In this document: positions 34,983 to 48,066 of the stretch, piece after piece
Numbering within the stretch: position 1 is the first letter of the stretch
Layout of the letters: the number at the start of each line of letters is the position of its first letter
Origin: an uncultured Verrucomicrobiota bacterium
GTDB taxonomy: Bacteria; Verrucomicrobiota; Verrucomicrobiia; Opitutales; Intestinicryptomonadaceae
NCBI GenBank assembly: GCA_949293415.1
Contig: CASFDK010000027.1
Span: 24,833 to 88,832 of the forward strand
Length of the DNA stretch: 64,000 nucleotides
Direction: 5' to 3'
Notes under the pieces: model-generated
Databases searched by the model: none
Told to the model about the DNA's origin: nothing
The model's input: the letters and a program-made list of their open reading frames with translations, nothing else
Translations under genes and position numbers: made by a program

Positions 34983-36701
34983 CTATGCTTCGTTCATTGT
35001 AACTTTGAGAACTTCGTCGGCGGTGGTCAGCCCGCTCGACACCTTTCGCACGCCGTCTTCGCGCATTGTACGCATGCCGAGCTCGCGTGCTTTCGTTCGC
35101 AGTTCGACAAGGGTTCTGCCCTCGTAAATCATCTGCTGAAGCTCTTCGTTGACGATGAATATTTCGAAAATACCCATACGGCCGCGGTAGCCGATTCCGT
35201 TGCACTTGGGGCAGCCTTCGCCGTGGTAGAACGTCATCTTTGACGCCTCTATTTCGTTTATGCCTATAGCCTGCAGTATGTGGGGGTCGGGCGAATACGC
35301 CGCCTTGCAGTGCACGCAGTTTTTGCGGACGAGTCGCTGTGCGAGAGCCGCGCGGAGCGACGCGCTGACAAGGAACGGTTTTACGCCGATATCCACAAGA
35401 CGCGTTACCGCGCTGGGAGCGTCGTTTGTGTGCAGCGTACTGAAAACCATGTGACCCGTAAGGGAGGCGTTGATGGCGATTTCCGCCGTTTCCAAGTCTC
35501 GGATTTCGCCTATCATTATGATGTTCGGAGCTTGGCGGAGCATCGAGCGCAGGGCGGCGGCGAATGTCATACCCACTTCGCGGCGCACCTGAACCTGATT
35601 GATACCCGTCATCTGGTATTCGACGGGGTCTTCAACCGTGATGATTTTGCGGTCGGGGTGGTTGAGGTAGTTGAGGGCGGAGTAGAGTGTTGTGGATTTA
35701 CCCGAACCCGTCGGACCCGTTACGAGGAAAATACCGTCCGCCATACCCACGATTCTTTCGAATACCGCTTGGTCGTCGGAGAAGAAGCCGAGTTCGGGAA
35801 GCCCGAGCCTCAAGCCCTCCTTGTCGAGAATACGCATAACGATGCTTTCGCCGTAGACCGTCGGCAGACTCGAAACACGCAAGTCGATTTCCTTTTTATT
35901 ATATACAATCTGGATTCTGCCGTCCTGCGGAACGCGCTTTTCGGCGATTGAAATGTTCGCCATCAGCTTGAGGCGCGAAATAATCGAAGGTTGCAGACGC
36001 TTGGGCGGATTTTCGACCTCGAGCAGCACGCCGTCGATGCGGTAGCGGATTCTGAAGCGCTTTTCGAGCGGCTCTAGGTGGATGTCGGAAGCCCTGCGCT
36101 TGACGGCTTCGGTAATGAGCTTGTGCACATAGCGGATGATGGGCGCTTCCTCTTCGGATACGCCTTCTTCGTTGCCCGTATCAAGTCCCTTGATGTCGCC
36201 GGTGTCTTCGGACGCGCCCTCCGTGCCGAGGATGTCGCCGTAGGCGTTCACGCCGTAGTGCTCGTCGATTGCGCTCTTGATGTCGGCGGGGGTCGCAATG
36301 CGGATGTCGATTGGCATCCCGATGATGTGGCTGAGGTTGTCCACAACATCCATATCCATCGGGTCGATAACCGCAAGCTCGAGTTGACCCGAGGTAATCG
36401 CCACGGGGAACACATTGTACTTGCAGGCGTTTTCCCGCGATACGAGCTTTTTTACGTCGTCGTCTACGGTGAGGTTTTGGAGCGAAATGAACGGCACGTT
36501 GAACTCGTTTGCGAGCATGAACGAAATGTCGTCGTACTTGCAATACTTGCGTTCGACGAGCAGGTCGATAATTTTTCCGTCTACATCGGCGGTTGTGGCG
36601 TCCTTTGCCAGAAGCTCCTCGCGGGCGTTCGCGATAACGTCGGCGGGCACAAGCCCCTTTTCTTCCATCAGTTGCAATACAAAATCGTCTGCGGATGTCA
36701 T
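34983..36701 (-). CDS. pilB: PilB/GspE assembly ATPase, copy 1
   Basis: 572 residues from ATG 36701, 6 bases after CGGAG; a TTG codon just upstream is too close to that site. An MshEN-like domain (1-165) precedes an acidic linker ([18 protein letters not shown], about 170-195). The ATPase core follows: Walker [16 protein letters not shown] near residue 329, Walker [13 protein letters not shown], His box TLHTND, zinc cysteines CVHC (about 459) and CPKC (about 495). First gene of a three-gene operon ending with pilC. Having two intact PilB-type motors side by side suggests either a heteromeric motor or two pilus or secretion systems sharing one platform. Confidence 0.92.
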   Translation of the reverse strand: MTSADDFVLQLMEEKGLVPADVIANAREELLAKDATTADVDGKIIDLLVERKYCKYDDISFMLANEFNVPFISLQNLTVDDDVKKLVSRENACKYNVFPVAITSGQLELAVIDPMDMDVVDNLSHIIGMPIDIRIATPADIKSAIDEHYGVNAYGDILGTEGASEDTGDIKGLDTGNEEGVSEEEAPIIRYVHKLITEAVKRRASDIHLEPLEKRFRIRYRIDGVLLEVENPPKRLQPSIISRLKLMANISIAEKRVPQDGRIQIVYNKKEIDLRVSSLPTVYGESIVMRILDKEGLRLGLPELGFFSDDQAVFERIVGMADGIFLVTGPTGSGKSTTLYSALNYLNHPDRKIITVEDPVEYQMTGINQVQVRREVGMTFAAALRSMLRQAPNIIMIGEIRDLETAEIAINASLTGHMVFSTLHTNDAPSAVTRLVDIGVKPFLVSASLRAALAQRLVRKNCVHCKAAYSPDPHILQAIGINEIEASKMTFYHGEGCPKCNGIGYRGRMGIFEIFIVNEELQQMIYEGRTLVELRTKARELGMRTMREDGVRKVSSGLTTADEVLKVTMNEA

Positions 36702-36720
36702 CAATATCTCCGTTGTGTAT

Positions 36721-36748
36721 AGTATAAAATTAAAGTAGAAAACGTGAA
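36721..36748 (-). promoter_or_regulatory. Candidate promoter of the pilB-pilB-pilC operon
   Basis: On the minus strand TTCACG (36748-36743), a 16-base spacer and TATACT (36726-36721). It would give a very short leader before ATG 36701. The -35 match is weak. Confidence 0.35.
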
Positions 36749-36879
36749 TTTAGCGGTTTTTCGGAAATTTTTCAATCTTTGTTTTCGGAAATTTTTCGGC
36801 GCGCCGATTTTTCTTGCGCCGTTTTACCGTACGTCTACTCTTCGGACCGATTCCAACACCGCAACTTGGGGAGATGTAT

Positions 36880-38658
36880 ATGAACCGTTTTGCGAAAATC
36901 TGCCTTTCAGCCTTTGCCGCGGCATTGTGCGCGTGTTCCGTCGACGGAACACCCGCCGGCCGACGCGAACGCGCCGAAGTTCCGCGCCAAACCGCCGTCG
37001 TAAGCTTTACGAAAAACGACGGCGGCGTTGTGTCGCGCACATTCGAACTCGAGCCGCAGCCTGACGGCGCGGCGCGGCTTGTCGTGCCCGCCGACAGCAT
37101 ACCGCCCGACGCCAAGCTTCTCGACATAGTGCACTGCGCGTTCGTCGCAAAAAAAGGCGAAAGCGGCTTCTGGCTTTTCCCGCGCGGTGAATACGGGCAG
37201 TTCGATTCCGACAACGGAGTGTTCACTTTCAAAAGCCTGATTATGCCGTTCTACGGAATGCAGACTCCGCGCGGAACGTATATCGGAATGGTCAAGGGCT
37301 TCCGCTTCGGACTGTTCACGCGCGTTTCGGCGGAAAAGGGCAACTACAAGCTTTCGCTGCGTTCCGACCTCTACAAAACCGCGGGAGTCAAACCCTACGA
37401 AGACATAGTCGTAGACTACTACAGGCTCGACGGCGCGGACGCAAACTACAGCGGAATTGCCCGATTTTACCGCAACTACCAGCTATCGCGCGGCGCGTGC
37501 AAACCGCTGAAAGACCGCTTCGCCGACCGCCCCGATTTGCGCTACCAAGCCGATTCAATCCCCGTACGCATCCAGTACCACGCGGCAAAGCAAAAGCCCG
37601 CCGGCGGCAAAAAAGAGCACTACACGCCCGCCGACGAACCGCCTGTGAAAGTCTATCTGGATTTTGCCGATTCGATAAAATTCGTCCGCGCGATAAAAGA
37701 CGCGGGAGTCGACAAAATCACATTCTGCTCGGCGGGCTGGCAGAGCGGCGGCTACGACGGACGCTTTCCCGACATATTTCCGATAGACGGGGAACTCGGC
37801 GGCGAAGAGGGGCTGAAGGCGTTCACAAAAGCCGTGCGCGATATGGGCTATCTCGTTTCGGCGCACACAAACAGCACCGACTGCTATTCGTGTTCGCGCC
37901 TTTGGACCGAGGATATGGTCTGCCGCAATCCCGACGGCAGCCTTGCCAAGAACGGCATTTGGTGCGGCGGCAGGGCGTACAACCTCTGCCTAAAATACGC
38001 GTGGGACAACTTCCTGCCCGAACAGATTGACGGGATGGGGCGGCTCGGCTTCACCGCGCCGCATTATATCGACGTTTTCAGCGCGGTAAATCCGTACGCG
38101 TGCTACAATCCGAAACACGCGGTAAACCCGAAAGAGGCGGCGGAATACCAAAACAGGATAGCGCAAAAGTGCATCGACGTTTTCGGAGGCTTCGCGTCGG
38201 AGAGCGGCTTCGACCACATCGTGGACAAACTCGACTACTGCAATTACGTCGGCAACCGTATACAATACGAGGGTACGAAACCGCTCATCAAGCGGGTGCT
38301 GCCAATTTGGGAAATCGTCTACCACGGAATCGTTTTGTACAACCCCGACCGCTATACGCAGCAGTATATTTTGGGCGACAAAAGGAAAGTTTTGCGCCTT
38401 GTCGAATTCGGCGGCAGACCCATTGTCTATACCAACAAGTTCGCAAGCATTCCGAAAATCGCCGCCCTCTACGAATTTTACAAACCGCTCCGACATCTAC
38501 AGTCCGAATTTATATATTCGCATTCCGAACTTTCCGACGGCGTTTATCTTACAAAATACGAAAACGGCGCGGAAACGGTCTGCAACTATTCTGCTAAACC
38601 CTTTGAATATAGAGGCGAAACCGTTGCGCCGCTCGACTACAAGCTTTTCGAAAAATAG
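36880..38658 (+). CDS. DUF5696-like lipoprotein, possible glycosidase
   Basis: 592 residues from ATG 36880, preceded by GGGGAG at 6 bases; an ATG at 36814 has no such site. Lipobox LCAC near residue 18. A beta-rich N-terminal region (about 50-230) ends with DIVVDYYRLDGADANYSGIARFYRNYQL, which I associate with DUF5696 proteins. A TIM-barrel-like part follows: VDKITFCSAGWQSGGYDG, LVSAHTNSTDCY, APHYIDVFSAVNPYAC and GGFASESGFD, with acidic residues at strand ends as in glycosidases. A DUF5696 relation and a hydrolase role are inference. Monocistronic by spacing. Two copies of TTTTCGGAAATTTTTC lie upstream at 36758 and 36782. Confidence 0.7.
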   Translation: MNRFAKICLSAFAAALCACSVDGTPAGRRERAEVPRQTAVVSFTKNDGGVVSRTFELEPQPDGAARLVVPADSIPPDAKLLDIVHCAFVAKKGESGFWLFPRGEYGQFDSDNGVFTFKSLIMPFYGMQTPRGTYIGMVKGFRFGLFTRVSAEKGNYKLSLRSDLYKTAGVKPYEDIVVDYYRLDGADANYSGIARFYRNYQLSRGACKPLKDRFADRPDLRYQADSIPVRIQYHAAKQKPAGGKKEHYTPADEPPVKVYLDFADSIKFVRAIKDAGVDKITFCSAGWQSGGYDGRFPDIFPIDGELGGEEGLKAFTKAVRDMGYLVSAHTNSTDCYSCSRLWTEDMVCRNPDGSLAKNGIWCGGRAYNLCLKYAWDNFLPEQIDGMGRLGFTAPHYIDVFSAVNPYACYNPKHAVNPKEAAEYQNRIAQKCIDVFGGFASESGFDHIVDKLDYCNYVGNRIQYEGTKPLIKRVLPIWEIVYHGIVLYNPDRYTQQYILGDKRKVLRLVEFGGRPIVYTNKFASIPKIAALYEFYKPLRHLQSEFIYSHSELSDGVYLTKYENGAETVCNYSAKPFEYRGETVAPLDYKLFEK

Positions 38659-38823
38659 ACTTATGGGCATTTTGAAAACCTTACAATTCCCGTTTTGGGG
38701 AGTGTGCGGGTTGTGTTTTTTTGCGGTTCGCGTTCGCTTGCGAATGTCCGAAAAATCGGCGTTTTTGCCTGAAATGTACAGAAAAAGCTTTAAATTTCGG
38801 CGTATCGGTCCATATATGGAGGA

Positions 38824-42109
<3,286 letters not shown>

Positions 42110-42110
<1 letters not shown>

Positions 42111-42550
42111 TGGCGGACAAATGGGCAGGTGAACTCTTTAAGTGTGGCTATAATTGTGCGCAGTCGGTTTTCGCCGCCCGCGCCGCAAAGTTCGGCATCG
42201 ACACCGACACCGCGCTGAAACTCTCCGCGCCGCTCGGCGCCGGAGTGGGGCGTATGCGCGAAGTCTGCGGCGCGTTCGCCGCGTGTGCAATGCTCTTGGG
42301 GCTGAAAAAAGCTTCCTCCGAACCGTCGGCGGAGCGGAAAAAGGAGATATACGAACTCACCCAAAAACTCGCCGAAGAATTCAAAAAGGAAAACGGCTCG
42401 ATAATCTGCCGCGAAATTCTGAACCTGCAAAAAGGTACGCCGACCCCGCCCGCGCCCGACGACCGGACGGCGGAATACTACGCAAAACGCCCGTGTCTGA
42501 AAGTGGTTGAATCGGCGGACGCAATGGCGCGGAGATTCCTTTCGCAGTAG
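42110..42550 (+). CDS. C_GCAxxG_C_C-family protein
   Basis: 146 residues from ATG 42110, overlapping the thiC stop by one base, with AGGGGG upstream. Cysteines fall in the family order: NCAQSVFAA (about 15), EVCGAFAACAMLLGL (about 50), IICREIL (about 105) and RPCLKVVE (about 130). The family, C_GCAxxG_C_C, is thought to be redox active or metal binding; its role is unknown. Here the second block reads CGAFAAC in place of the usual C-G-A-x-x-G. Third gene of the metG-thiC operon, though a link to thiamine synthesis is not established. Confidence 0.85.
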
Positions 42551-42643
42551 CGCGTCGGGCAAAATGCGCATTACGCACTTCCGCCGTGCCGCGCGGACTT
42601 TTTGCTTGTCGGAAGATTCGCATTCGTATTGAATGAGTCGCGT

Positions 42644-45163
42644 ATGAACTTTGCCAATATTCGCATTCTTCGTGGGATATTCCTTTCGCTTTTCGCCATC
42701 GCCGCGCCGACGCTTTTCGGCGGGGAAAACCTGCAGCAAACAATCGATTCGGCAGCCGAACGCGGGGAAAAAACCGTGAAACTTTCGGGTGCGTATTTTC
42801 TGGACAAGCCTCTTGCGCTTTCCGAAAAGCATTCCGGACTGGCAATCGACGGCGGCGGAAAAACTACGGTAAGCGGCGGCGCGAAAATCGCGGGTTGGAC
42901 GCGCGACGGAAAATTCCTGAAAGCCGTCGTGCCGACCGGCAAAGTCGAGTCGCTTTTTGTGAACGGCAGGCGGGCGCAGCGCGCCGAAACCGAACTCAGG
43001 CATGTCTACTCGGCGGGCGATTCCTCAATCGTAATGCGCAACGAAGACGTGCGCGAACTGCTCGAACTTCCGCGCGAAAAATATCCCGAAGTACTTCTCG
43101 AAATATATATGGTCTGGGTAGACGCTCACTGCGGACTTCTCGACATAACGCGCAATCCCGACGGCAGAACCGCGACGCTCAAACTCCGCAACCCGCTTCC
43201 CATTCCGCTTTCCAAGTGGGATAAAAACCCGCGCCTGCGCATAGTAAATGTATTTTCCGCGCTCGACAAACGCGGCAAGTTCTACTTCGACCCGCTCGGG
43301 AAAACCGTCTGGTACTATCCGCTCGACGGCGAAACGCCCGAAAACATTTCGGCATACTATCCCGTCGCGACGCGTCTTTTGTCCGCCTGCGGCAGGTCGC
43401 CCGAAGCCCCGCTTTCGGGGCTTTCGATACGCGGAGTCGTCTTCGAACACTCGGCGCACCTTCCGCACGCAAACTGGCGGCAGAACACACAGGCGGCGGT
43501 TGGGTTGGGCGGTGCGTTGTACTTTGCCTGCGTCGAAAATCTTAAGTTCGAAAACAATATCGTGCGCCACACAAACACATACGGACTCGAAATCGGACAC
43601 GGTTCGCGGAACGTCAAAATTTCGCAAAACGAATTTTTCGACAACGGTGCGGGCGGCATAAAAATAGGCGCGGACCCGCGCGGAAAACTTGCGCATACGC
43701 AAAACGCGGAAATATCCGACAACATAGTCTACTCGTACGGCCGCCACGACAAGGCGGGAGTCGGCATAATCTATATGGACGCAAGCAACGTGCTCATAGA
43801 CCACAATACGGTTTTCGACGGACACTATAGCGGCATTTCGGGCGGCTGGACGTGGGGCTTTGCTCCGACAAAAACGCGCGACAATAGAATCACAAACAAC
43901 CGCATTTTCGAAATCGGACGCGGACTTCTCTGCGATATGGGCGGCATCTACACGCTCGGTTCGCACAAAAATTCGGTGATTTCGGGCAACGAAATAAGCG
44001 GCGTGCACCGACACCGTTACGGCGGCTGGGGCATATACAACGACGAGGGAAGCGCGGACTTTCTCGTCGAAAAGAACTTTGTCCACGATACGGCGGAAGA
44101 GGGCTACCACCAGCACTACGGCAAAAACAACACCGTGCGCAACAACATATTCGCATACGGCTCTACTGCGCAAATCGCGCTCTCGCGGCTCGGCGAAAAA
44201 TACCCCGACGAACTCGTCTTCGAACGCAACATAGTAGTCTACCGTTCGCCCGCAAAAATACTGAAAAACGACAAACCCGTTCCGCGACTTAGCGGAAAAT
44301 TCGACCACAACATCTATTGCAACGAAAGCGGCGCGGTGGAATTCGCCAAGCAGCCGCCCGCCGTCTGGCAGAGTAAATACGGGCAGGACAAACATTCGTT
44401 TTTCGAAAATCCCGAAATGAAAAACGGCAGACTCGGAAACGACCTGTACAAAAAAATCGGCTTCGAACCATTCGATACCTCCAACGCGGGCGTGCGTGGG
44501 AAAATGAAAAAACGCCTCGCGCGGATTATGCGCACATACAAAATTTCGCCCGTCGAAAGAATCGCGGTAGTGCCCGAATGGACGCGCGGATTTACCGAAG
44601 ACCTTTCGCAAATTCCGCTCGGATTCAAACCGACACTGCCCGCGGTTTCGTCGAACAACAGGGGCTTCGATGTCGTAGTTCTCGCCGACGAAAGCGGACG
44701 TTTCGTGCGCTACATCGACTCCCCCCAAAAGCCGACCTACTTCCCCGCGTCGAGCTACAAGGTTTCGCTCGGGCGCGACGCAACCGCGCTGCTTTCGTTC
44801 GAGGTGCGCGTGAACAAAACATCATCGTTTTTCGTGGAATGCCGCGGCGACACGGGATATTCCGGACCGATGTTTGCCGTCAAGAACGGAACGTTTTCGC
44901 CCGACGCCCGCACGGGAAACCTTCCGCAGGGCAAATGGCTGCGCATCGAGATGTCGTTCGGGGCGGGCGCGGACAAATCGTACTCGCTGAAAATTTCCGA
45001 CGGCGCAAAAACGCTTTTCGACGAGCGCATACCGCAATACCGCGCGGCGGCGGCAAACTCGTTTACCGAAATAATCGTGGCGCAGACATCCGATACCGAC
45101 GGCGCATACTTCGACATCCGAAAACTTTCGTTCGGCGAAGTAAAATCGGAAATGTCAAAATAG
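42644..45163 (+). CDS. GH141-like secreted right-handed beta-helix protein
   Basis: 839 residues from ATG 42644 (MNFANIRILRGIFLSLFAIAAPTLFG signal peptide). The N-terminal part (GAYFLDKPLALSEKHSGLAIDG) and the following beta-sandwich with WYYPLDGETPENI and LSIRGVVFEHSAH match the layout of GH141-type and related beta-helix glycosidases. The helix itself runs about residues 270-570 with many N-x-I/V rungs. A C-terminal region (about 690-830) looks like a laminin-G or carbohydrate-binding sandwich. GH141 includes fucosidase and xylanase activities; the assignment is by pattern and the substrate unknown. It is followed after 84 bases by an exported isomerase-like gene. Confidence 0.75.
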   Translation: MNFANIRILRGIFLSLFAIAAPTLFGGENLQQTIDSAAERGEKTVKLSGAYFLDKPLALSEKHSGLAIDGGGKTTVSGGAKIAGWTRDGKFLKAVVPTGKVESLFVNGRRAQRAETELRHVYSAGDSSIVMRNEDVRELLELPREKYPEVLLEIYMVWVDAHCGLLDITRNPDGRTATLKLRNPLPIPLSKWDKNPRLRIVNVFSALDKRGKFYFDPLGKTVWYYPLDGETPENISAYYPVATRLLSACGRSPEAPLSGLSIRGVVFEHSAHLPHANWRQNTQAAVGLGGALYFACVENLKFENNIVRHTNTYGLEIGHGSRNVKISQNEFFDNGAGGIKIGADPRGKLAHTQNAEISDNIVYSYGRHDKAGVGIIYMDASNVLIDHNTVFDGHYSGISGGWTWGFAPTKTRDNRITNNRIFEIGRGLLCDMGGIYTLGSHKNSVISGNEISGVHRHRYGGWGIYNDEGSADFLVEKNFVHDTAEEGYHQHYGKNNTVRNNIFAYGSTAQIALSRLGEKYPDELVFERNIVVYRSPAKILKNDKPVPRLSGKFDHNIYCNESGAVEFAKQPPAVWQSKYGQDKHSFFENPEMKNGRLGNDLYKKIGFEPFDTSNAGVRGKMKKRLARIMRTYKISPVERIAVVPEWTRGFTEDLSQIPLGFKPTLPAVSSNNRGFDVVVLADESGRFVRYIDSPQKPTYFPASSYKVSLGRDATALLSFEVRVNKTSSFFVECRGDTGYSGPMFAVKNGTFSPDARTGNLPQGKWLRIEMSFGAGADKSYSLKISDGAKTLFDERIPQYRAAAANSFTEIIVAQTSDTDGAYFDIRKLSFGEVKSEMSK

Positions 45164-45247
45164 TGGAAATTTTTGCGGAAACAGCACACTCGACGCGCAA
45201 ATTCGCGCTTGCCGAACGCGCCAGAACCCTTTACCCTTTCGGACACT

Positions 45248-46159
45248 ATGATGGAATGTAAAACAAACAGACGACAGTTTATTTCTATGGTATCGCGCGC
45301 CGCGCTCGCGGCGGGAGCGGTGCCCGCACTCCTCTCGGGTTGCGGCAAAAAAAGAAACTTCAAAATCGGCGTGTGCGACTGGACTTTGAATATGTCGGGC
45401 AATCCCGAATCTTTCAAAGTCGGAAAGGCAATCGGGCTCGACGGAATACAGGTTTCGTATCCGTTCACGCCGAAAAATCCGGCGGTTTTCGCAACGCCTG
45501 AACAGTGCGCAGCGGTGAAAGCGGCGATGAAGGCAACGGGGCTTGAATGCGCTTCAACTGCCTCAACGGGCTTTAACAACTTCCCGTTCGCCACGACCGA
45601 CGGCGCGGTGGAACAGGCAACCGCCTGCATCAAGGCTGCCGCCGACTTCGGCTCGCGCGACATCCTTCTGCCGTTCTACGGCAAGGCTAGCCTCTTGGGC
45701 GCGGACAAGCGCATAAAGCCGGAACTCTTCAAGCCACTCGTCGAAAGGCTCAAACTCATCGCGCCCGTTGCCGAAAAATTCGGTGTTTCAATCGGAATGG
45801 AAAATTCGATAAACGCCGACGACAGCCTGCGCATAATCGAGGCGGTCGGCAGTCCGGCGGTCAAGGTGTACTTCGACATCTTCAACTACCAATACTACGG
45901 TTTCGAGACCATCCCCGAGATGAAAAAGCTCAAGGGACACATCAACCAGATACACCTGAAAGACAAGGGACACAAACTCGATTCGAAGTCGGGCTGCCCG
46001 CGCGATATGAACGCGTGCTTCGAGGCGATTCTCGAAATTGGCTACGACGGCTGGCTCGTGTTCGAACTCCACGGACACAACCCCAAAAAGGACGGCACCA
46101 TTTTCGACGTGCTCAAACACAACACCGATTTCGTGAAAAACTCGGTGCTGTTCGCATAA
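45248..46159 (+). CDS. Exported sugar phosphate isomerase/epimerase-fold lipoprotein
   Basis: 303 residues from ATG 45248 (next in-frame ATG 45251). The N-terminus is a twin-arginine signal, TNRRQFISMVSRAALAAGA, ending in a lipobox-like LLSGC. The rest is a xylose-isomerase-like TIM barrel: GLDGIQVSYPF, GVSIGMENSINADDS, KVYFDIFNYQYYG, INQIHLKDKGHKLD and WLVFELHGH, with E, D, H and E residues placed for a metal site. Cytoplasmic relatives epimerise or isomerise sugars; this one is folded inside and exported by Tat. It is convergent with an exported Gfo/Idh/MocA protein, a pairing common in Verrucomicrobiota and Planctomycetota. Substrate unknown. Confidence 0.82.
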   Translation: MMECKTNRRQFISMVSRAALAAGAVPALLSGCGKKRNFKIGVCDWTLNMSGNPESFKVGKAIGLDGIQVSYPFTPKNPAVFATPEQCAAVKAAMKATGLECASTASTGFNNFPFATTDGAVEQATACIKAAADFGSRDILLPFYGKASLLGADKRIKPELFKPLVERLKLIAPVAEKFGVSIGMENSINADDSLRIIEAVGSPAVKVYFDIFNYQYYGFETIPEMKKLKGHINQIHLKDKGHKLDSKSGCPRDMNACFEAILEIGYDGWLVFELHGHNPKKDGTIFDVLKHNTDFVKNSVLFA

Positions 46160-46182
46160 GTTCCGAAAACGTTTTAACCATA

Positions 46183-46224
46183 AAAAAGAGGCTGCGGATT
46201 CCGCAGTCTCTTTCCGTTTTTTTT
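46183..46224 (+). terminator. Terminator of the isomerase gene
   Basis: AAGAGGCTGCGG/CCGCAGTCTCTT stem with a short loop followed by CCGTTTTTTTT, about 25 bases past the stop. Confidence 0.85.
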
Positions 46225-46460
46225 GTGCAATTATCCGCGCCGGTCGAAGCACCAGAATATCGGTCAGTCAGGCGACTTCGCGTCTTCGAGCCTTGTAAGT
46301 TTCCTTATTCCGCCGCTCGGAACGTCCATCTCGCATATCTTGTACGGTGCACTTGGGGGACGGCATACTTACAAGCCCCATACGTTTGAGTGCCAAACGG
46401 AGCGAAAATATGAAAGTGCTTTTAACATATAAAGATTTTTCTGCATCCCCGAAAATATGC

Positions 46461-46497
46461 GGAAAAATAAACCTGCGGAAGAAAATTCCGCAGGTTT
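46461..46497 (-). terminator. Terminator of the Gfo/Idh/MocA gene
   Basis: Perfect 12-bp stem AAACCTGCGGAA/TTCCGCAGGTTT (46469-46480 with 46486-46497) followed on the minus strand by ATTTTTCC, about 65 bases past the stop at 46562. Confidence 0.8.
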
Positions 46498-46561
46498 CAC
46501 GGACGGCTACGCCGTCAATATGCAGGATGAGCCGCCAATGCGCAGTGTCGGCGATTTCCGC

Positions 46562-47869
46562 CTAAACCAACTTGTAGTCGGTCGGATTCGGCACGGGCTG
46601 GATTGCGAGCTTGCCGTTAAAGTCGAGGTTCTTCGGCATACAGTCGAGTTGCGATTTTTCGAGAACCCAGCGGCACTTCAGACGCTTGCCCGCGTACGCC
46701 GATTCGCGTCCCGCGATTGCTATGTAGCAGCTGTCGGCGCAGGTCTTCATTGTGTTGACGGGTTTGCCGTTTCTGATTGCCCCGAGCAGATATTCGTGCT
46801 CGCAAACCAGAGCCTGCTTCTTCGCGTGTTCCGAAACCCACGGCTTTTCGCCCGTGATTTTCTGCTTGCCGAACGACATTTCGAGAACGCCTTTCGTGCC
46901 GATTACCTTGAACGGCGCGTAGGGCGTTGCGTTCGCTTCCTGACGGCATGCGGCGGTTAGCGTTGCGCCGTTTGCGAAGTCGTACTGGACGTGCGTGTTC
47001 GACTGCCTGTCGCCCTGCGCCCCCCAAACCAGATTCGTCTGGCGGCCGCCCGAACCGACCGCTTCCGTCGGCAGCTGTCCGAACGCCCAGAGAGCCATGT
47101 CCAAATTGTGCACGTATTGCTCCACGAATTGGTCGCCCGAAATCCAGCGGAACGCGAGCCAGTTGCAGAGCTGAAACTGCGCGTCGTCGGGCTTGAGCGA
47201 CGGGGCGGCGACGAGAGTGGAATGCTCGAGATACATAGGTTCGTAGCGCAGGAACACGCCCGCCACGATGTCGCCGATTTGACCGTCCCTTACCCTGTCC
47301 ACGCCTTCCTTAATCGCGTCGTGGTAGCGCATTTGCGTGCCGCAGACAACCGAAAGCCCCGCCTTGTCGGCGAGCGGGATAAGCTCGTTGTAGATTTTGC
47401 GAAGCCCCACCGCGTCTATCGCAATGGGCTTTTCGGCGAAGACGTTCTTGCCCGCCTTCAGGCACTTTTCGATGTGGTACGGACGGAACACGGGCGGCGT
47501 TACGAGCATTACAACGTCGGCGTCGGTCCGCACTATTTTGTCGATTGCGTCGAGTCCGACGAAAGTCGTTTCTGGCGAGACTTTCCACACGGGGTCTTTG
47601 ACGTTCGGGAAGTTCTTAGCAACGTGCGCCTTGAGCTTTTCGCCCGCCTTTTGGATTTGCGACGCGTACAAGTCGCCCGCCGCCACGAATTCGATGTTCT
47701 GGTCTGCGCTGAACATATTGCAGATTGCGCCGGTGCCGCGCCCGCCGCAGCCGAGTATCGCCACCTTGATTTTGTCCGAACCCTTCGCCGCCGCGAACGA
47801 GAACTTCGGCATTACGGCAGCCGCAAGCGACGCAGCCGAAGCGGTCTTTATAAACGATTTTCTGTCCAT
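46562..47869 (-). CDS. Exported Gfo/Idh/MocA-family oxidoreductase
   Basis: 435 residues from ATG 47869, 6 bases after AGGAAG. The N-terminus DRKSFIKTASAASLAAAVMP is a Tat-like signal with RK in place of RR. The Rossmann fold follows: KVAILGCGGRGTGAI near residue 36, ending with AAGDLY. EKPIAID near 150 is the conserved E-K-P of the family, and the C-terminal domain carries GDQFVEQYVHNLDMALW. Family members use NAD(P) to oxidise or reduce sugars, and exported ones bring a bound cofactor through Tat. Monocistronic, convergent with the exported isomerase; both probably act on sugars released in the periplasm. Confidence 0.88.
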   Translation of the reverse strand: MDRKSFIKTASAASLAAAVMPKFSFAAAKGSDKIKVAILGCGGRGTGAICNMFSADQNIEFVAAGDLYASQIQKAGEKLKAHVAKNFPNVKDPVWKVSPETTFVGLDAIDKIVRTDADVVMLVTPPVFRPYHIEKCLKAGKNVFAEKPIAIDAVGLRKIYNELIPLADKAGLSVVCGTQMRYHDAIKEGVDRVRDGQIGDIVAGVFLRYEPMYLEHSTLVAAPSLKPDDAQFQLCNWLAFRWISGDQFVEQYVHNLDMALWAFGQLPTEAVGSGGRQTNLVWGAQGDRQSNTHVQYDFANGATLTAACRQEANATPYAPFKVIGTKGVLEMSFGKQKITGEKPWVSEHAKKQALVCEHEYLLGAIRNGKPVNTMKTCADSCYIAIAGRESAYAGKRLKCRWVLEKSQLDCMPKNLDFNGKLAIQPVPNPTDYKLV

Positions 47870-48066
47870 CATACTTCCTGTTTTAGAATTTGAAATTGCA
47901 CATTCCGTGTCTGAATGCTTCGTAGTCTGCCGCGTGATTTGCATTCGGACAACAATTTTTTTTGCGAAACAGTGTGCGCGGATGTCGGAAGATTGCACTA
48001 TATTGACATTATTTTTAATTCGTATGCGCTTGACGGTCGGGGGAGATTTTTAATAGCTTTGCGCAA

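Larger units (their letters stand above)
46160..46561. other. Intergenic region between convergent genes
   Basis: 402 bases holding two terminators, one per flanking gene (46183-46224 plus, 46461-46497 minus), and a small GACGGC-TAC-GCCGTC hairpin near 46503. I see nothing else; short open frames here lack coding character. Confidence 0.7.

Noticed and set aside
33576..35243. 555-codon plus-strand frame across the PilB genes
   Set aside because: It runs over the join of two real genes on the other strand and has no domain content.
38659..38823. Possible TPP or SAM riboswitch before metG-thiC
   Set aside because: I looked for the conserved cores of both and found none; the 165 bases hold no clear structured leader.
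43025..44728. 567-codon minus-strand frame over the GH141-like gene
   Set aside because: Antisense shadow of a beta-helix gene; no recognisable motif and low-complexity composition.
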